Source: Rathayibacter iranicus NCPPB 2253 = VKM Ac-1602 (GTDB lineage: Bacteria; Actinomycetota; Actinomycetes; Actinomycetales; Microbacteriaceae). From it: 64,000 nucleotides of DNA. The notes beneath the pieces are model-generated. The model did not search any database, was not told the DNA's origin, and saw only the letters and a program-made list of their open reading frames with translations. The first letter of the stretch is position 1; each line of letters begins with the position of its first letter. Made by a program: the position numbers and the translations under genes. The DNA lies in NCBI RefSeq assembly GCF_003149025.1, contig NZ_QGDV01000013.1, forward strand, positions 1 through 64,000, written 5' to 3'. This document shows positions 51,630 to 59,654 of this stretch, piece after piece.

Positions 51630-53771
51630 GTGACACACGAGGGTCCCCCGACTGGCGCCGACGGATCGCCGCCCGACGCGACCGAGCTGCGCACCGCCAA
51701 GCACTTCTTCATCGGGGAGCCGCTGCCCAGCGACAAGCTCGAGGGTCAGCTCCTGCAGAAGCGGCTTGCGCTCCCCATCTTCGCGAGCGACCCGCTCTCC
51801 TCCGTGGCCTATGCGCCGCAGGAGCTGCTGATGATCCTGCTGCTCGGTGGCCTCTCCTTCCTCACCTTCGCACCCTGGGTCGCGGCCTGCGTCGTCATCC
51901 TGCTCGTCGTGGTGGTGCTCAGCTACCGGCAGCTAATTCGGGCCTACCCCTCGGGAGGCGGCGACTACGAGGTCGCGCGCACCAACATCGGCGAGACGGC
52001 CGGCCTTACGGTCGCCTCCGCGCTGCTGGTCGACTACGTACTGACGGTTGCGGTCTCGGTCGCGTCGGGCGTCGACAACATCATCTCGGCGGTGCCCGAG
52101 CTGGCTCCGCTGCGCGTCGAGCTGGCGATTCTTTTCGTCGTGCTGCTCGCGGCGGTCAACCTCCGCGGCGTCTCAGAGTCGAGCCGCGCGTTCGCCGTGC
52201 CGACCTACCTCTTCGTCGCGAGCGTTTTCGTCATGGTTGTCGTCGGCCTGGTCCGCACGGCGATCGGCGATACCCCGGTCGCGGAGTCGGCCGGCTTCAC
52301 CGTGCAGGGCGAGCAACTCACGCAAGCGGCCGTCGTGCTCCTCCTGTTGCGCTCCTTCGCCAGCGGCTGCGCGGCGCTCACCGGAGTCGAAGCCATCTCC
52401 AACGGCGTCCCCGCCTTCCGCGCACCCAAGGTCAAGAACGCGCAGCGCACCCTCGTCGCGATGGGCGCGATCGCGATCACCCTCTTCATCGGACTCACCG
52501 CGCTCGCCCTGCTCTCGAACGTGCACTACGCCGAGAATGCCTGCCACCTCGTCGGCTTTGCCGACTGCGCCACCACTCCGCAACGCTCCGTCATCGCTCA
52601 AGTCGCCGCCGCCACCTTCGGCAACGACACAATCCTCTTCTTCATCATCCAGGCGGCGACCGCCGCAGTCCTCCTCCTGGCCGCGAACACCGCGTTCAAT
52701 GGGTTCCCGCTGCTGGGTTCGGTGTTGGCTCGCGACGGCTATGCACCCAAGTCGCTGAATACCCGCGGCGACCGTTTGATCTACTCCAACGGCGTGATCG
52801 TCCTGGCGCTCGTCGCCGCGATCATCCTGCTCGTCTACCAGGCCTCGCTGACGAACCTGGTGCAGCTGTACATCATCGGCGTCTTCGTCTCCTTCACCCT
52901 CGGGCAGTCGGGCATGGTGAAGCACTGGATGCGGATGATCCGCAACGGCGAGGGCTCGCGCACCGTCTACACGAGCCTGGGCATCAACCTGTTCGGAGCG
53001 ACACTGACGTTCGCCGTGCTCGTAGTCGTCACGATCACCAAGTTCGCCCACGGCGCCTGGCTCGTCTACCTGGTGATGCCAGTCCTGGGCGTCCTGATGG
53101 CTGGCGTGTACCGCTACTACCGCGACGTCGAGAAGGAGATCGAGGTCGACCCCACCACGACCTTCGGCGCTAACGGCGACCACGCGATCGTGCTCGTGGG
53201 CCGGATGAACAAGCCCACCCTCAAGGCGCTCGACTACGCCATCGCGGCGCGGCACGAGACTCTGGAGGCGGTGCACTCCTCCATCGACGACGCCCAGACC
53301 GCGCAACTCAAGGCCGACTGGGAGCGGATGGACATCCAGGTGCCGCTGCGCTGCGTCGCCTCGCCGTACCGCGACATCTCCTATCCGCTGATCAAGTACA
53401 TCAAGGCGCATCGACTCGAGCACGGCTCCGAAATCACCACGGTGTATATGCCGCAGTACATCGTCGGGCACTGGTGGGAGGCGTTCCTGCACAATCACAA
53501 GTCGCGCCGGATCCGCCAAAAGTTGCTGCTGTTGCACGGCGTGACCGTGGCGCTGGTGCCGTGGCTGCTCGACTCCTCCGAGCTGATCTACGGACGCCGC
53601 TCGCGCCCGATTCCGGGGCAGACCCGCCGCGGCGAGCCCGTGCGGCCGGTGACGCGTCGGCCGATCCCGCCCGCGTCGTCCCTCCCGCAGGGTGCTGCCG
53701 GCGAGGGCGCTCCGCGCATCGGCGTGCAGCGGCCGTCGTCGGCCGCCCGCGCTCGCTCCAAGCGCCGCTGA
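51630..53771 (+). CDS. KimA-like APC-superfamily potassium importer
   Basis: A 713-residue transporter. The first helix motif PIFASDPLSSVAYAPQELLM is typical of KimA/YdaO-type K+/H+ symporters. About twelve membrane helices are followed by a cytoplasmic domain of about 200 residues (GDHAIVLVGRMNKPTLKALD ... RCVASPYRDISYPLIKYIK), as in KimA. The tail is Pro/Arg-rich. Start GTG 51630 is chosen from the promoter position (leaderless). The substrate assignment rests on family resemblance; an amino-acid role is the alternative. Confidence 0.82.
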   Translation: MTHEGPPTGADGSPPDATELRTAKHFFIGEPLPSDKLEGQLLQKRLALPIFASDPLSSVAYAPQELLMILLLGGLSFLTFAPWVAACVVILLVVVVLSYRQLIRAYPSGGGDYEVARTNIGETAGLTVASALLVDYVLTVAVSVASGVDNIISAVPELAPLRVELAILFVVLLAAVNLRGVSESSRAFAVPTYLFVASVFVMVVVGLVRTAIGDTPVAESAGFTVQGEQLTQAAVVLLLLRSFASGCAALTGVEAISNGVPAFRAPKVKNAQRTLVAMGAIAITLFIGLTALALLSNVHYAENACHLVGFADCATTPQRSVIAQVAAATFGNDTILFFIIQAATAAVLLLAANTAFNGFPLLGSVLARDGYAPKSLNTRGDRLIYSNGVIVLALVAAIILLVYQASLTNLVQLYIIGVFVSFTLGQSGMVKHWMRMIRNGEGSRTVYTSLGINLFGATLTFAVLVVVTITKFAHGAWLVYLVMPVLGVLMAGVYRYYRDVEKEIEVDPTTTFGANGDHAIVLVGRMNKPTLKALDYAIAARHETLEAVHSSIDDAQTAQLKADWERMDIQVPLRCVASPYRDISYPLIKYIKAHRLEHGSEITTVYMPQYIVGHWWEAFLHNHKSRRIRQKLLLLHGVTVALVPWLLDSSELIYGRRSRPIPGQTRRGEPVRPVTRRPIPPASSLPQGAAGEGAPRIGVQRPSSAARARSKRR

Positions 53772-53785
53772 ACGGCACGCTCCCG

Positions 53786-53841
53786 CGAGAAGCCAAAAGT
53801 TGTCGCACTCGGCGCCGAGTGCGACAACTTTTGGCTTCTCG
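53786..53841. repeat. extended family A palindrome, copy 3
   Basis: The 42-base family A palindrome (53793-53834) is extended by CGAGAAGC/GCTTCTCG arms to 56 bases, near-perfectly symmetric. It follows the KimA-like gene and precedes a convergent gene, so it is well placed as a bidirectional terminator. Confidence 0.92.
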
Positions 53842-54071
53842 GCAGCACACGGCACGGGGGGCAGGAGGCGCGCAGGCCCCGGAACGGGTAGAGGGCCCGC
53901 GGCATCCGCCGCGAGCCCCCGATTTCCCCTTGTGCCTTCCCCCGAAGGCGGCCCGCCCCAACGGGCCGTGTCCGACGCTATCGGCGGGCTATGCACCGGC
54001 ACATCCTCCTCGCGACGGATGCGTATCCTCCCCCGAGTGGGGAGATGGCGCTCAGGCCCCACCGCGGCGAC
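53842..54071. other. spacer between convergent genes
   Basis: 230 bases with GC-rich short inverted repeats (GGCCCGCGGCATCCGCCGCG near 53893; GGCCCGCCCCAACGGGCC near 53949). No supported gene. Confidence 0.4.
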
Positions 54072-54845
54072 TCACGCCGAGAGCGGACGAACCGTCAGCC
54101 TCCACAGTGCGGCGACAACGACGACCGCGGCTCCCGCACCCGACAGGCTGAGGACCACGGCACGCGCGAGGACGACCCGGCACGCACTGCCGAACGGATC
54201 GACGTCGGCCCCCGCGAGCATGATCCCCGCTGGAACGACCGCAGCAGCGAGCACCACCGCCCCCGCCGCGATCCTCGCCGACTGACGCCCATCCGGCTCG
54301 AGCGGCCGGGGCCGGCGACCGACGTACCAGGCCGTTGCACCAATGCCGAGGCCGAGCAGTCCGATCATGCCGCTACCGCACTCCACCCACTTGTAGCCAA
54401 CGAACGGCCCGAGCTGTTGCCGCAGCATCGGCACGGCCGAGACGAAGAGGCCGCCCCGATGGGTGAATCCGTCCCACAGCACGTGACTCGCTGCCCCGAT
54501 CACGACGCCCACGGCAGCGAGCACGGCCAGCCGCATCCGGGCGAACATGCCGCTCGGCGGCGGACACCACGGATGGAACCGGGAGCGGACGCGGGCGGGC
54601 GCGAGGTCGCGCCAGGCCGGAGCGACGAATGAACTCCAGAGAACGAGGGCGAGCAGGCCCAGCAGAAGATCAACGGTGACGATGCCCAGGAGCGAGTGCG
54701 TCGACTCCTGAGCGGCCCCCAGGGGGAGAGAGAGCCCGACGTCCGGCACCATCGCGCCGATGGCGACTGCGGCGGCCGGAATCCGCTTGTTCGAGAACGC
54801 GAGCGCGACGACGGCATGGCTCGGCGTGAAGGGCATGACAGGCAC
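54072..54845 (-). CDS. DUF4184-family membrane protein
   Basis: A 257-residue protein beginning MPFTPSHAVVALAF after three extra residues, the hallmark of DUF4184. Six to seven hydrophobic segments. The conserved HVLWDGFTH motif with Asp and His lies in the middle, and MVPDVG near the N-terminus. Related to YdjM/metal-dependent hydrolase-like membrane proteins. ATG at 54845 or 54836. Function unknown. Confidence 0.82.
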   Translation of the reverse strand: MPVMPFTPSHAVVALAFSNKRIPAAAVAIGAMVPDVGLSLPLGAAQESTHSLLGIVTVDLLLGLLALVLWSSFVAPAWRDLAPARVRSRFHPWCPPPSGMFARMRLAVLAAVGVVIGAASHVLWDGFTHRGGLFVSAVPMLRQQLGPFVGYKWVECGSGMIGLLGLGIGATAWYVGRRPRPLEPDGRQSARIAAGAVVLAAAVVPAGIMLAGADVDPFGSACRVVLARAVVLSLSGAGAAVVVVAALWRLTVRPLSA

Positions 54846-54846
54846 G

Positions 54847-55116
54847 CTAGCTGGACCGCATCCTCACCCATCGCCCGGGCGCGTAGCGTCGGTCGCCCCT
54901 CACCGGCCTCAGTCGTCCGGCCCACTCGCCCTCGACCGTGCCGGGGACGGTGCCCGCCGTGACGAGGAGCACGATCCCCAGCCCGAAGAACCAGGCCGAC
55001 TTCCCGGCAACGAGCAGACCGCCGATCAGGAGGAGCCCTCTCGTGGCCCACTCTGGCCCCCGCGCCGCTTCCGCAGCGGAAGTCCAGCCCGCCCCCTCGC
55101 CATCCCACGCTCGCAT
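54847..55116 (-). CDS. small membrane protein, unknown
   Basis: An 89-residue protein with one long or two short hydrophobic helices (WATRGLLLIGGLLVAGKSAW, FFGLGIVLLVTAG). The tail is basic (RYAPGRWVRMRSS). It ends one base before the DUF4184 start, so co-transcription is likely. No family recognised. Confidence 0.55.
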   Translation of the reverse strand: MRAWDGEGAGWTSAAEAARGPEWATRGLLLIGGLLVAGKSAWFFGLGIVLLVTAGTVPGTVEGEWAGRLRPVRGDRRYAPGRWVRMRSS

Positions 55117-55321
55117 CACTCCTCGACGCTAGACCGAGCATCTGCCACACCGCTTCCACCGCAGGGGGGAGTCGGCCGCGCCATCTTCTCCGTCACCCAG
55201 AGCCAGCCGCGCCGCCTCCCCCGCCAAGGGGAGACCCACTCGGGGGACTTAGAGCGTGGCGACCGTAGAATCGCACGAAAGTCCGGCCCTCCGGGCCTAG
55301 CGGCGACGGAACGGAGCGGGT

Positions 55322-56041
55322 GTGCGGAAGGCGTTCGCGGTCCTCCGCATGGCCCTCGCCGGCCTCGGCGCGGTCGGGCTTGTCGGTGACTTCTTCTACA
55401 CGCTCGGCTTTCGGGCGTTCCAGATCGACAACTTTTTTGCGTACTTCACGACCCAGTCGAACATGGCCGGAGTCATCGTGCTCGGCCTCTCGGGGTTGCT
55501 CTCTGTGGCGCGCGAGCGGGAGCCGCGGTGGCTCAGCGCCGCTCGGGCACTGGTGCTGACCTACATGGTCGTCTCGGGAATCGTCTTCGCGCTTATCGCG
55601 GCCGAATCGAATGCGCGCGGTATCCGCGTGGATGTGCCCTGGTCGAGCGCACTGCTGCACTTCATCATTCCCAGCCTTGCGCTCCTCGATTGGATCCTTG
55701 CGCCAGGTCGACATCCCGTCTCCTGGCGCGCAGCCCTCACTGTGCTGGGCTTCCCGATCGTCTGGGGTGTCATCACCCTGGTGCGGGGCGCCCTGATCGG
55801 CTGGTACCCGTACTTCTTCCTCGACCCAGCCCAGGTCGACGGGCCGGTGATGTTCGTGCTGTACGACGTGATCGTGCTGACTCTGATCTCGGGCATGGCG
55901 GTGTTCGTCCTCGCACTCGGGCGCGTGCGTCCGCTCCGGGCCGCGCCCTCGCCGGACTGGAACGGCCCGCTGGCGAGCCTGCGCGAACTGGTCAGCCGGG
56001 GACGACGGCGAACGGCTCCAGCGCCGCCCGCGCGAGGGTAA
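55322..56041 (+). CDS. Pr6Pr family membrane protein
   Basis: A 239-residue six-helix membrane protein. NFFAYFTTQSNMAGVIVLGL, LLHFIIPSLALLDWILAPG and GWYPYFFLDP are the conserved segments of the Pr6Pr family (related to FAR-17a/AIG1-like proteins), which lacks a known biochemical role. GTG at 55322 after GGAACGGAGCGG. The last 50 bases overlap the convergent amine oxidase gene. Confidence 0.85.
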   Translation: MRKAFAVLRMALAGLGAVGLVGDFFYTLGFRAFQIDNFFAYFTTQSNMAGVIVLGLSGLLSVAREREPRWLSAARALVLTYMVVSGIVFALIAAESNARGIRVDVPWSSALLHFIIPSLALLDWILAPGRHPVSWRAALTVLGFPIVWGVITLVRGALIGWYPYFFLDPAQVDGPVMFVLYDVIVLTLISGMAVFVLALGRVRPLRAAPSPDWNGPLASLRELVSRGRRRTAPAPPARG

Positions 56042-57437
56042 GCAGCTCGTCGTCGCTCAGCTCCTGCACTGAGAGCGCCTGGTCCGCGCCGACCAGCCCG
56101 ACGAGCACCGGCGCGCCCGTGGACGGCTCGAGGTTCAGCCACTCGGTGATGCCCGCCTCAGAGCCGACGAGCGACCAGCGGGCGGGAGCGGCGGTGTCCC
56201 AGAACGGCGCATCGAAGCGCAGCCAGAGCGTGTCGACGACTCCGGAGCCCAGAGCGGCGATCGCGGCGCGGTGCGCAAAGGGCAACGGCGGATCGAATGC
56301 GATGGCGTCCGTCTTCAGCACGCCGATCGGCACGGTCACCAGGACACGGTCCGCCGTGAAGGACTCTCCCGTGCCCAGTCGGATGCTCGCTCCGGTCTCC
56401 GTGTAGCCGATCCCGCTCACCGCGACGCGCAGCGAGACCTCGACGTCAGTCAGCAGCGCGTCGATCAGCGGCGCGAGTCCGTCGGTGAGCAGTGCGGCGG
56501 AAGCCTCGCCCGCATCGGCCGCAGCGGCGGAGACATCGCCCAGGCCGTACCAGGACGAGAGCTCGTCGGTCGCGGCGCCGGTGCGCAGAGCGGCGCCTCC
56601 AGCGAGGAAGGCGGCGACGCGTGCGCCGTCGCCGAAGTCGGCGTCAGCGGGGTCGGGGGCGCCGGAGCCGACGAACGACTCGGCGAGGGACAGGTCCTCG
56701 GGCTGCTCCGCTCCCCACGCCAGCGCGCGGGCAAGAGCCTCAGCCCCGGTGGACCCGGTATCGAGGACACCACCGTCTGCGTCGGTCGCGCGGGGGCTCG
56801 TCAGGTCGACCGCCGTTGTGACGACTCCCGCATCGGCGACGCTCTCGCGCAGGGCCGCGCCGGCGCCGGTGAGCGCCCAGGCTCCGCCCTCGACGGCAAT
56901 CGGCCAGCCGTCGGGTCTCGACGTGGCAATTCGGCCACCGGTGCGCTCGCGCGCCTCCACGACGGTCACATCAAAGCCGGCGTCGAGCAGGCGCCGGGCG
57001 GCGACGGCTCCGGCGAGCCCAGCGCCGACGACCGCGATCCGCTCGCCTGAATCGGCGACGGCGGTGATCTCGGCCGCCGCGCGCACTCCAGAATTCCACG
57101 CTCCCTGGAGCGTGCCGGGGGCGCCGGCGTCGGTCGCCTCCCCCGCGAAGAAGAGGCGGTCGAATACAGCCGCGCCGAGGTCGCTGCGATGCTCGGGAGT
57201 CGCCCCGACGGGGAGGTAGGAAACGGAGCCGAGCGCGTAGGGGTCGGAGCCCCAATCGGTGCGAACGAAGGCGGCAGCCGGTGGGACGGCGGTGGTGCTC
57301 ACGGTAGGCACGGGCGCCTTCGTCACCGATCGTGAGGGTGCCGGACGCGACGGCGTGCATCCGGAAAGCGCGACAAGACCGGCTCCCGAAACGGCTCCCG
57401 AGAGGAAGAGGCGGCGTCCGATCGTCATCCCGGCCAT
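55992..57437 (-). CDS. flavin amine oxidase-like lipoprotein with circularly permuted domain order
   Basis: 481 residues. A twin-Arg signal (GRRLFLSGAVSG) leads to lipobox LSGC (24-27), so it is exported and lipid-anchored. Residues 57-126 read TDWGSDPYALGSVSYLPVGA and then RLFFAGEATDAG...GAWNSGVRAAAEI. In ordinary flavin monoamine oxidases these are the C-terminal FAD-binding motifs. Only afterwards comes the normal N-terminal Rossmann motif IAVVGAGLAGAVAARRLLDA (133-152), VVEARERTGGRIAT and the substrate domain. The chain ends AALEPFAVVPG, exactly where the family would continue into the WGSDPYALG segment. FAD and substrate domains are thus complete but permuted. Substrate unknown (amines or polyamines). 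Confidence 0.85.
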   Translation of the reverse strand: MAGMTIGRRLFLSGAVSGAGLVALSGCTPSRPAPSRSVTKAPVPTVSTTAVPPAAAFVRTDWGSDPYALGSVSYLPVGATPEHRSDLGAAVFDRLFFAGEATDAGAPGTLQGAWNSGVRAAAEITAVADSGERIAVVGAGLAGAVAARRLLDAGFDVTVVEARERTGGRIATSRPDGWPIAVEGGAWALTGAGAALRESVADAGVVTTAVDLTSPRATDADGGVLDTGSTGAEALARALAWGAEQPEDLSLAESFVGSGAPDPADADFGDGARVAAFLAGGAALRTGAATDELSSWYGLGDVSAAAADAGEASAALLTDGLAPLIDALLTDVEVSLRVAVSGIGYTETGASIRLGTGESFTADRVLVTVPIGVLKTDAIAFDPPLPFAHRAAIAALGSGVVDTLWLRFDAPFWDTAAPARWSLVGSEAGITEWLNLEPSTGAPVLVGLVGADQALSVQELSDDELLTLARAALEPFAVVPG

Positions 57438-57603
57438 CCTACGTTCCTGCCCCTCTCAAAGGGGACGCCACTGGTCACCGTCCGGCAGCACCTCCTCGGG
57501 GAGTCGCACGTCGCGGTCCGCGTCCTGCGCCGCCCTCGTCCCCTGCTTCGGCACGGAAGGCAAGGCCGCGCGGGCGGCACACAGCGAGTGGTAGGACTGG
57601 GAC

Positions 57604-57885
57604 ATGAGCAACGACATCCGCGAACTTCCCGAGGGCGAGACGTATCTCGCCCTCTTCCAGGGTGGCCCCTTCGATGGCCAGACCGACACCCGTGTCAGCA
57701 CCGATGGGGGGTACGAAAAGGAGGTCGACGTCTACGCTGCCGTCGACGGCCAGGAGACACACCTCGTCTACACCGCCGTCGCCGCGAAGGAGGTCGGCGA
57801 GTCGGTGCACGTGACCTACACCATTGATTCCAGCGACTCCGACCCGATCGAGGACCCAGAGGACCGCGGCGGCGGATTCCAGTAA
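57604..57885 (+). CDS. small acidic hypothetical protein
   Basis: A 93-residue acidic protein (TYLALFQGGPFDGQTDTRVS, EVDVYAAVDGQETHLVYTAV). The pattern LFQGGPFDGQ followed by short beta-strand-like stretches resembles a common actinobacterial small protein of unknown function. ATG 57604 lacks a strong ribosome site (GGACTGGGAC). A strong hairpin terminator follows. Confidence 0.7.
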   Translation: MSNDIRELPEGETYLALFQGGPFDGQTDTRVSTDGGYEKEVDVYAAVDGQETHLVYTAVAAKEVGESVHVTYTIDSSDSDPIEDPEDRGGGFQ

Positions 57886-57898
57886 CCGCCGACGTGTC

Positions 57899-57945
57899 GG
57901 ATGCCGCCCCCGCCCCGCACTCTGCGAGGCCGGGGGCGGCATCCG
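57899..57945. terminator. strong GC hairpin terminator
   Basis: GGATGCCGCCCCCG and CGGGGGCGGCATCC pair over about 14 bases around a 17-base loop, directly after the small acidic gene. No U-run, as is usual in actinobacteria. Confidence 0.8.
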
Positions 57946-57996
57946 CGTCTGGGGACGCGCCACTCGGTGGCCATCCATCCTCTGGCGCATAGGCTG

Positions 57997-58581
57997 ATGC
58001 TTCCTCACGTCGCGGTGGATCCCCCACCGCCGCTGCCCCCTGGAGCCACTGCCTTGCCCGATCCCGTTACCCGCCCGTCACTCCTGCGCGCTGCCGCAGC
58101 CCGAGAATGGCTCCGCCACCGCGGAGGCGAGGCTGATGACGACCCCTCGTTCACGCTGGTCGGCCACGAGGCCGTCGCCGAAGACGTCCGCCTCTGGCGG
58201 ATCTGGCACACGTCCGGCTGTGTCCGACTCACGCCAGGCGCGTGGAGCGACTCCGCCGTGCTGCTCCTGCTTCCGCTCGAGGGCGCGTTGACCGTCACAC
58301 TCGGAGGGGAACGGGCGATCGTCGGCCACGGATCCTTCGCCGCCCTGCCTGCCGACTCCACCGCAGAGATCAACACCGGTGGGTCGACGGCACGACTCTC
58401 CCTCTTGATCCGGTCGTCGGCGCCGCCGAGCGGCCTGGTCGTGTCCTCTTCGTCCGCTCTTCCCGTCTTAGTGGCCGCGGCGAACGCGATTCTCGAGGCT
58501 CCGCCCGTCCTCTCCGACCCGACCGTTCCCGGCCTGCGAACGGCCCTGCAGGGGCTGGCCGCCGCCGTGCTCGCTGAGTAA
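57997..58581 (+). CDS. AraC-type cupin domain-like protein without helix-turn-helix
   Basis: A 194-residue protein. The middle part LVGHEAVAEDVRLWRIWHTS ... LTPGAWSDSAVLLLLPLEGA ... GSFAALPADSTAEI looks like the N-terminal ligand-binding cupin of AraC-family regulators. The C-terminal DNA-binding domain is absent. The frame ends VLAE, where the HTH part should begin. Start ATG 57997 is uncertain and lacks a clear ribosome site. It may be a truncated regulator or a stand-alone sensor. Confidence 0.5.
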   Translation: MLPHVAVDPPPPLPPGATALPDPVTRPSLLRAAAAREWLRHRGGEADDDPSFTLVGHEAVAEDVRLWRIWHTSGCVRLTPGAWSDSAVLLLLPLEGALTVTLGGERAIVGHGSFAALPADSTAEINTGGSTARLSLLIRSSAPPSGLVVSSSSALPVLVAAANAILEAPPVLSDPTVPGLRTALQGLAAAVLAE

Positions 58582-58693
58582 ATACCGACAGTGCGGCGGC
58601 ACTGTCAAGCCTCCTCGCCCGACCCATCCGGTCGGTCGTCGTCCTCGAACATCGAGTGACGCCGATCGGCGGCGTCGGAAGGAGCACGGACGC

Positions 58694-59530
58694 ATGACCG
58701 AGATCACCGCCCACCACGGCCTCGTTAAGGACACGAACCTGCACGTCGACGACACCGGCGGCTCGGGTCGCCCGGTCGTCCTCATTCACGGTTGGCCGCT
58801 CTCCGGCGAGTCCTGGAAGGAGCAGGTTCCGGCGCTCGCCGAGGCCGGCTACCGTGTCATCACCTACGACCGGCGCGGATTCGGCCGCAGCGACAAGCCA
58901 CTCACCGGCTACACCTACGAGACTCTCACCGAGGACCTGCACACCCTGCTCACCGAGTTGGACCTCCAGGACGTCACCCTCGTCGGCTTCTCGATGGGCG
59001 GCGGAGAAGTGGCGCGCTACTTCTCGAAGTACGGCGCCGAGCGCCTGCACAGCGTCGTCTTCGCCTCCGCCGTTCCGCCCTACCTCATGAAGACCGGCGA
59101 CAACCCGGACGGTCCACTCGAGAAGTCGCAGGCCGCCGCGATGACGGCCGGACTCACCAAGAGCCAGGACGACTTCTACGACCAGTTCACCACCGAGTTC
59201 TTCTCGGTCAACGGCGAGCTCAAGGTCACCGAAGCGCAGCGCCAGGAGGCGCTCACTCTCGCCAAGCAGTCGTCCAAGGTCGCCGCACTCGCGTGCCTGA
59301 CCGCGTTCGCCAGCACCGATTTCCGCGACGATCTGACCCGCGTGTCGGTCCCGTCGCTCGTCATCCACGGCGACGGCGACGCCACCGTCCCCTTCGAGGG
59401 CTCGGGAGCGCGCACCCACGTAGCCGTTCCGTCCTCCGAGCTGTACGTGGTCAGCGGAGCGCCCCACGGCGTGAACGTCAGCCACGCTGGGGAGTGGAAC
59501 CGCGTCGTCCTGGAGTTCCTCGCGAAGTAG
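58694..59530 (+). CDS. alpha/beta hydrolase (non-heme chloroperoxidase-like)
   Basis: 278 residues. The nucleophile elbow GFSMGGGEVARY contains the catalytic Ser. An Asp in IHGDGDATVPF and His in GAPHGVNVSH complete the triad. The oxyanion region is VVLIHGWPLSGESW. The sequence is of the cofactor-free chloroperoxidase/esterase type (FGRSDKP, TLTEDLHTLL). Ribosome site GGAAGGAG precedes ATG 58694. Physiological substrate unknown; usually an esterase with perhydrolase side activity. Confidence 0.9.
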   Translation: MTEITAHHGLVKDTNLHVDDTGGSGRPVVLIHGWPLSGESWKEQVPALAEAGYRVITYDRRGFGRSDKPLTGYTYETLTEDLHTLLTELDLQDVTLVGFSMGGGEVARYFSKYGAERLHSVVFASAVPPYLMKTGDNPDGPLEKSQAAAMTAGLTKSQDDFYDQFTTEFFSVNGELKVTEAQRQEALTLAKQSSKVAALACLTAFASTDFRDDLTRVSVPSLVIHGDGDATVPFEGSGARTHVAVPSSELYVVSGAPHGVNVSHAGEWNRVVLEFLAK

Positions 59531-59576
59531 ACGCTCGTGCTGACGCGCTCCGCTCCGCTGGTGTGCCCTGTCGGGT

Positions 59577-59652
59577 GTTCGTTACCGAGGTCGGATGCGC
59601 CCGGGGGGACCTGTTTCGGATGTCCCGATGGGTCTCCGCCTCGGTAACGAAC
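59577..59652. terminator. long-arm inverted repeat between convergent genes
   Basis: GTTCGTTACCGAGG (59577-59590) and CCTCGGTAACGAAC (59639-59652) are perfect complements, and an inner CGGATGCGCCCGG/TCCCGATGGG region may add structure. It ends just after the stop of the minus-strand monooxygenase. Related arms (CGTAACCGAGG) occur at 32994. Confidence 0.65.
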
Positions 59653-59654
59653 GC

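Noticed and set aside
53991..54632. 213-codon frame on the + strand
   Set aside because: Shadow of the DUF4184 gene on the minus strand.
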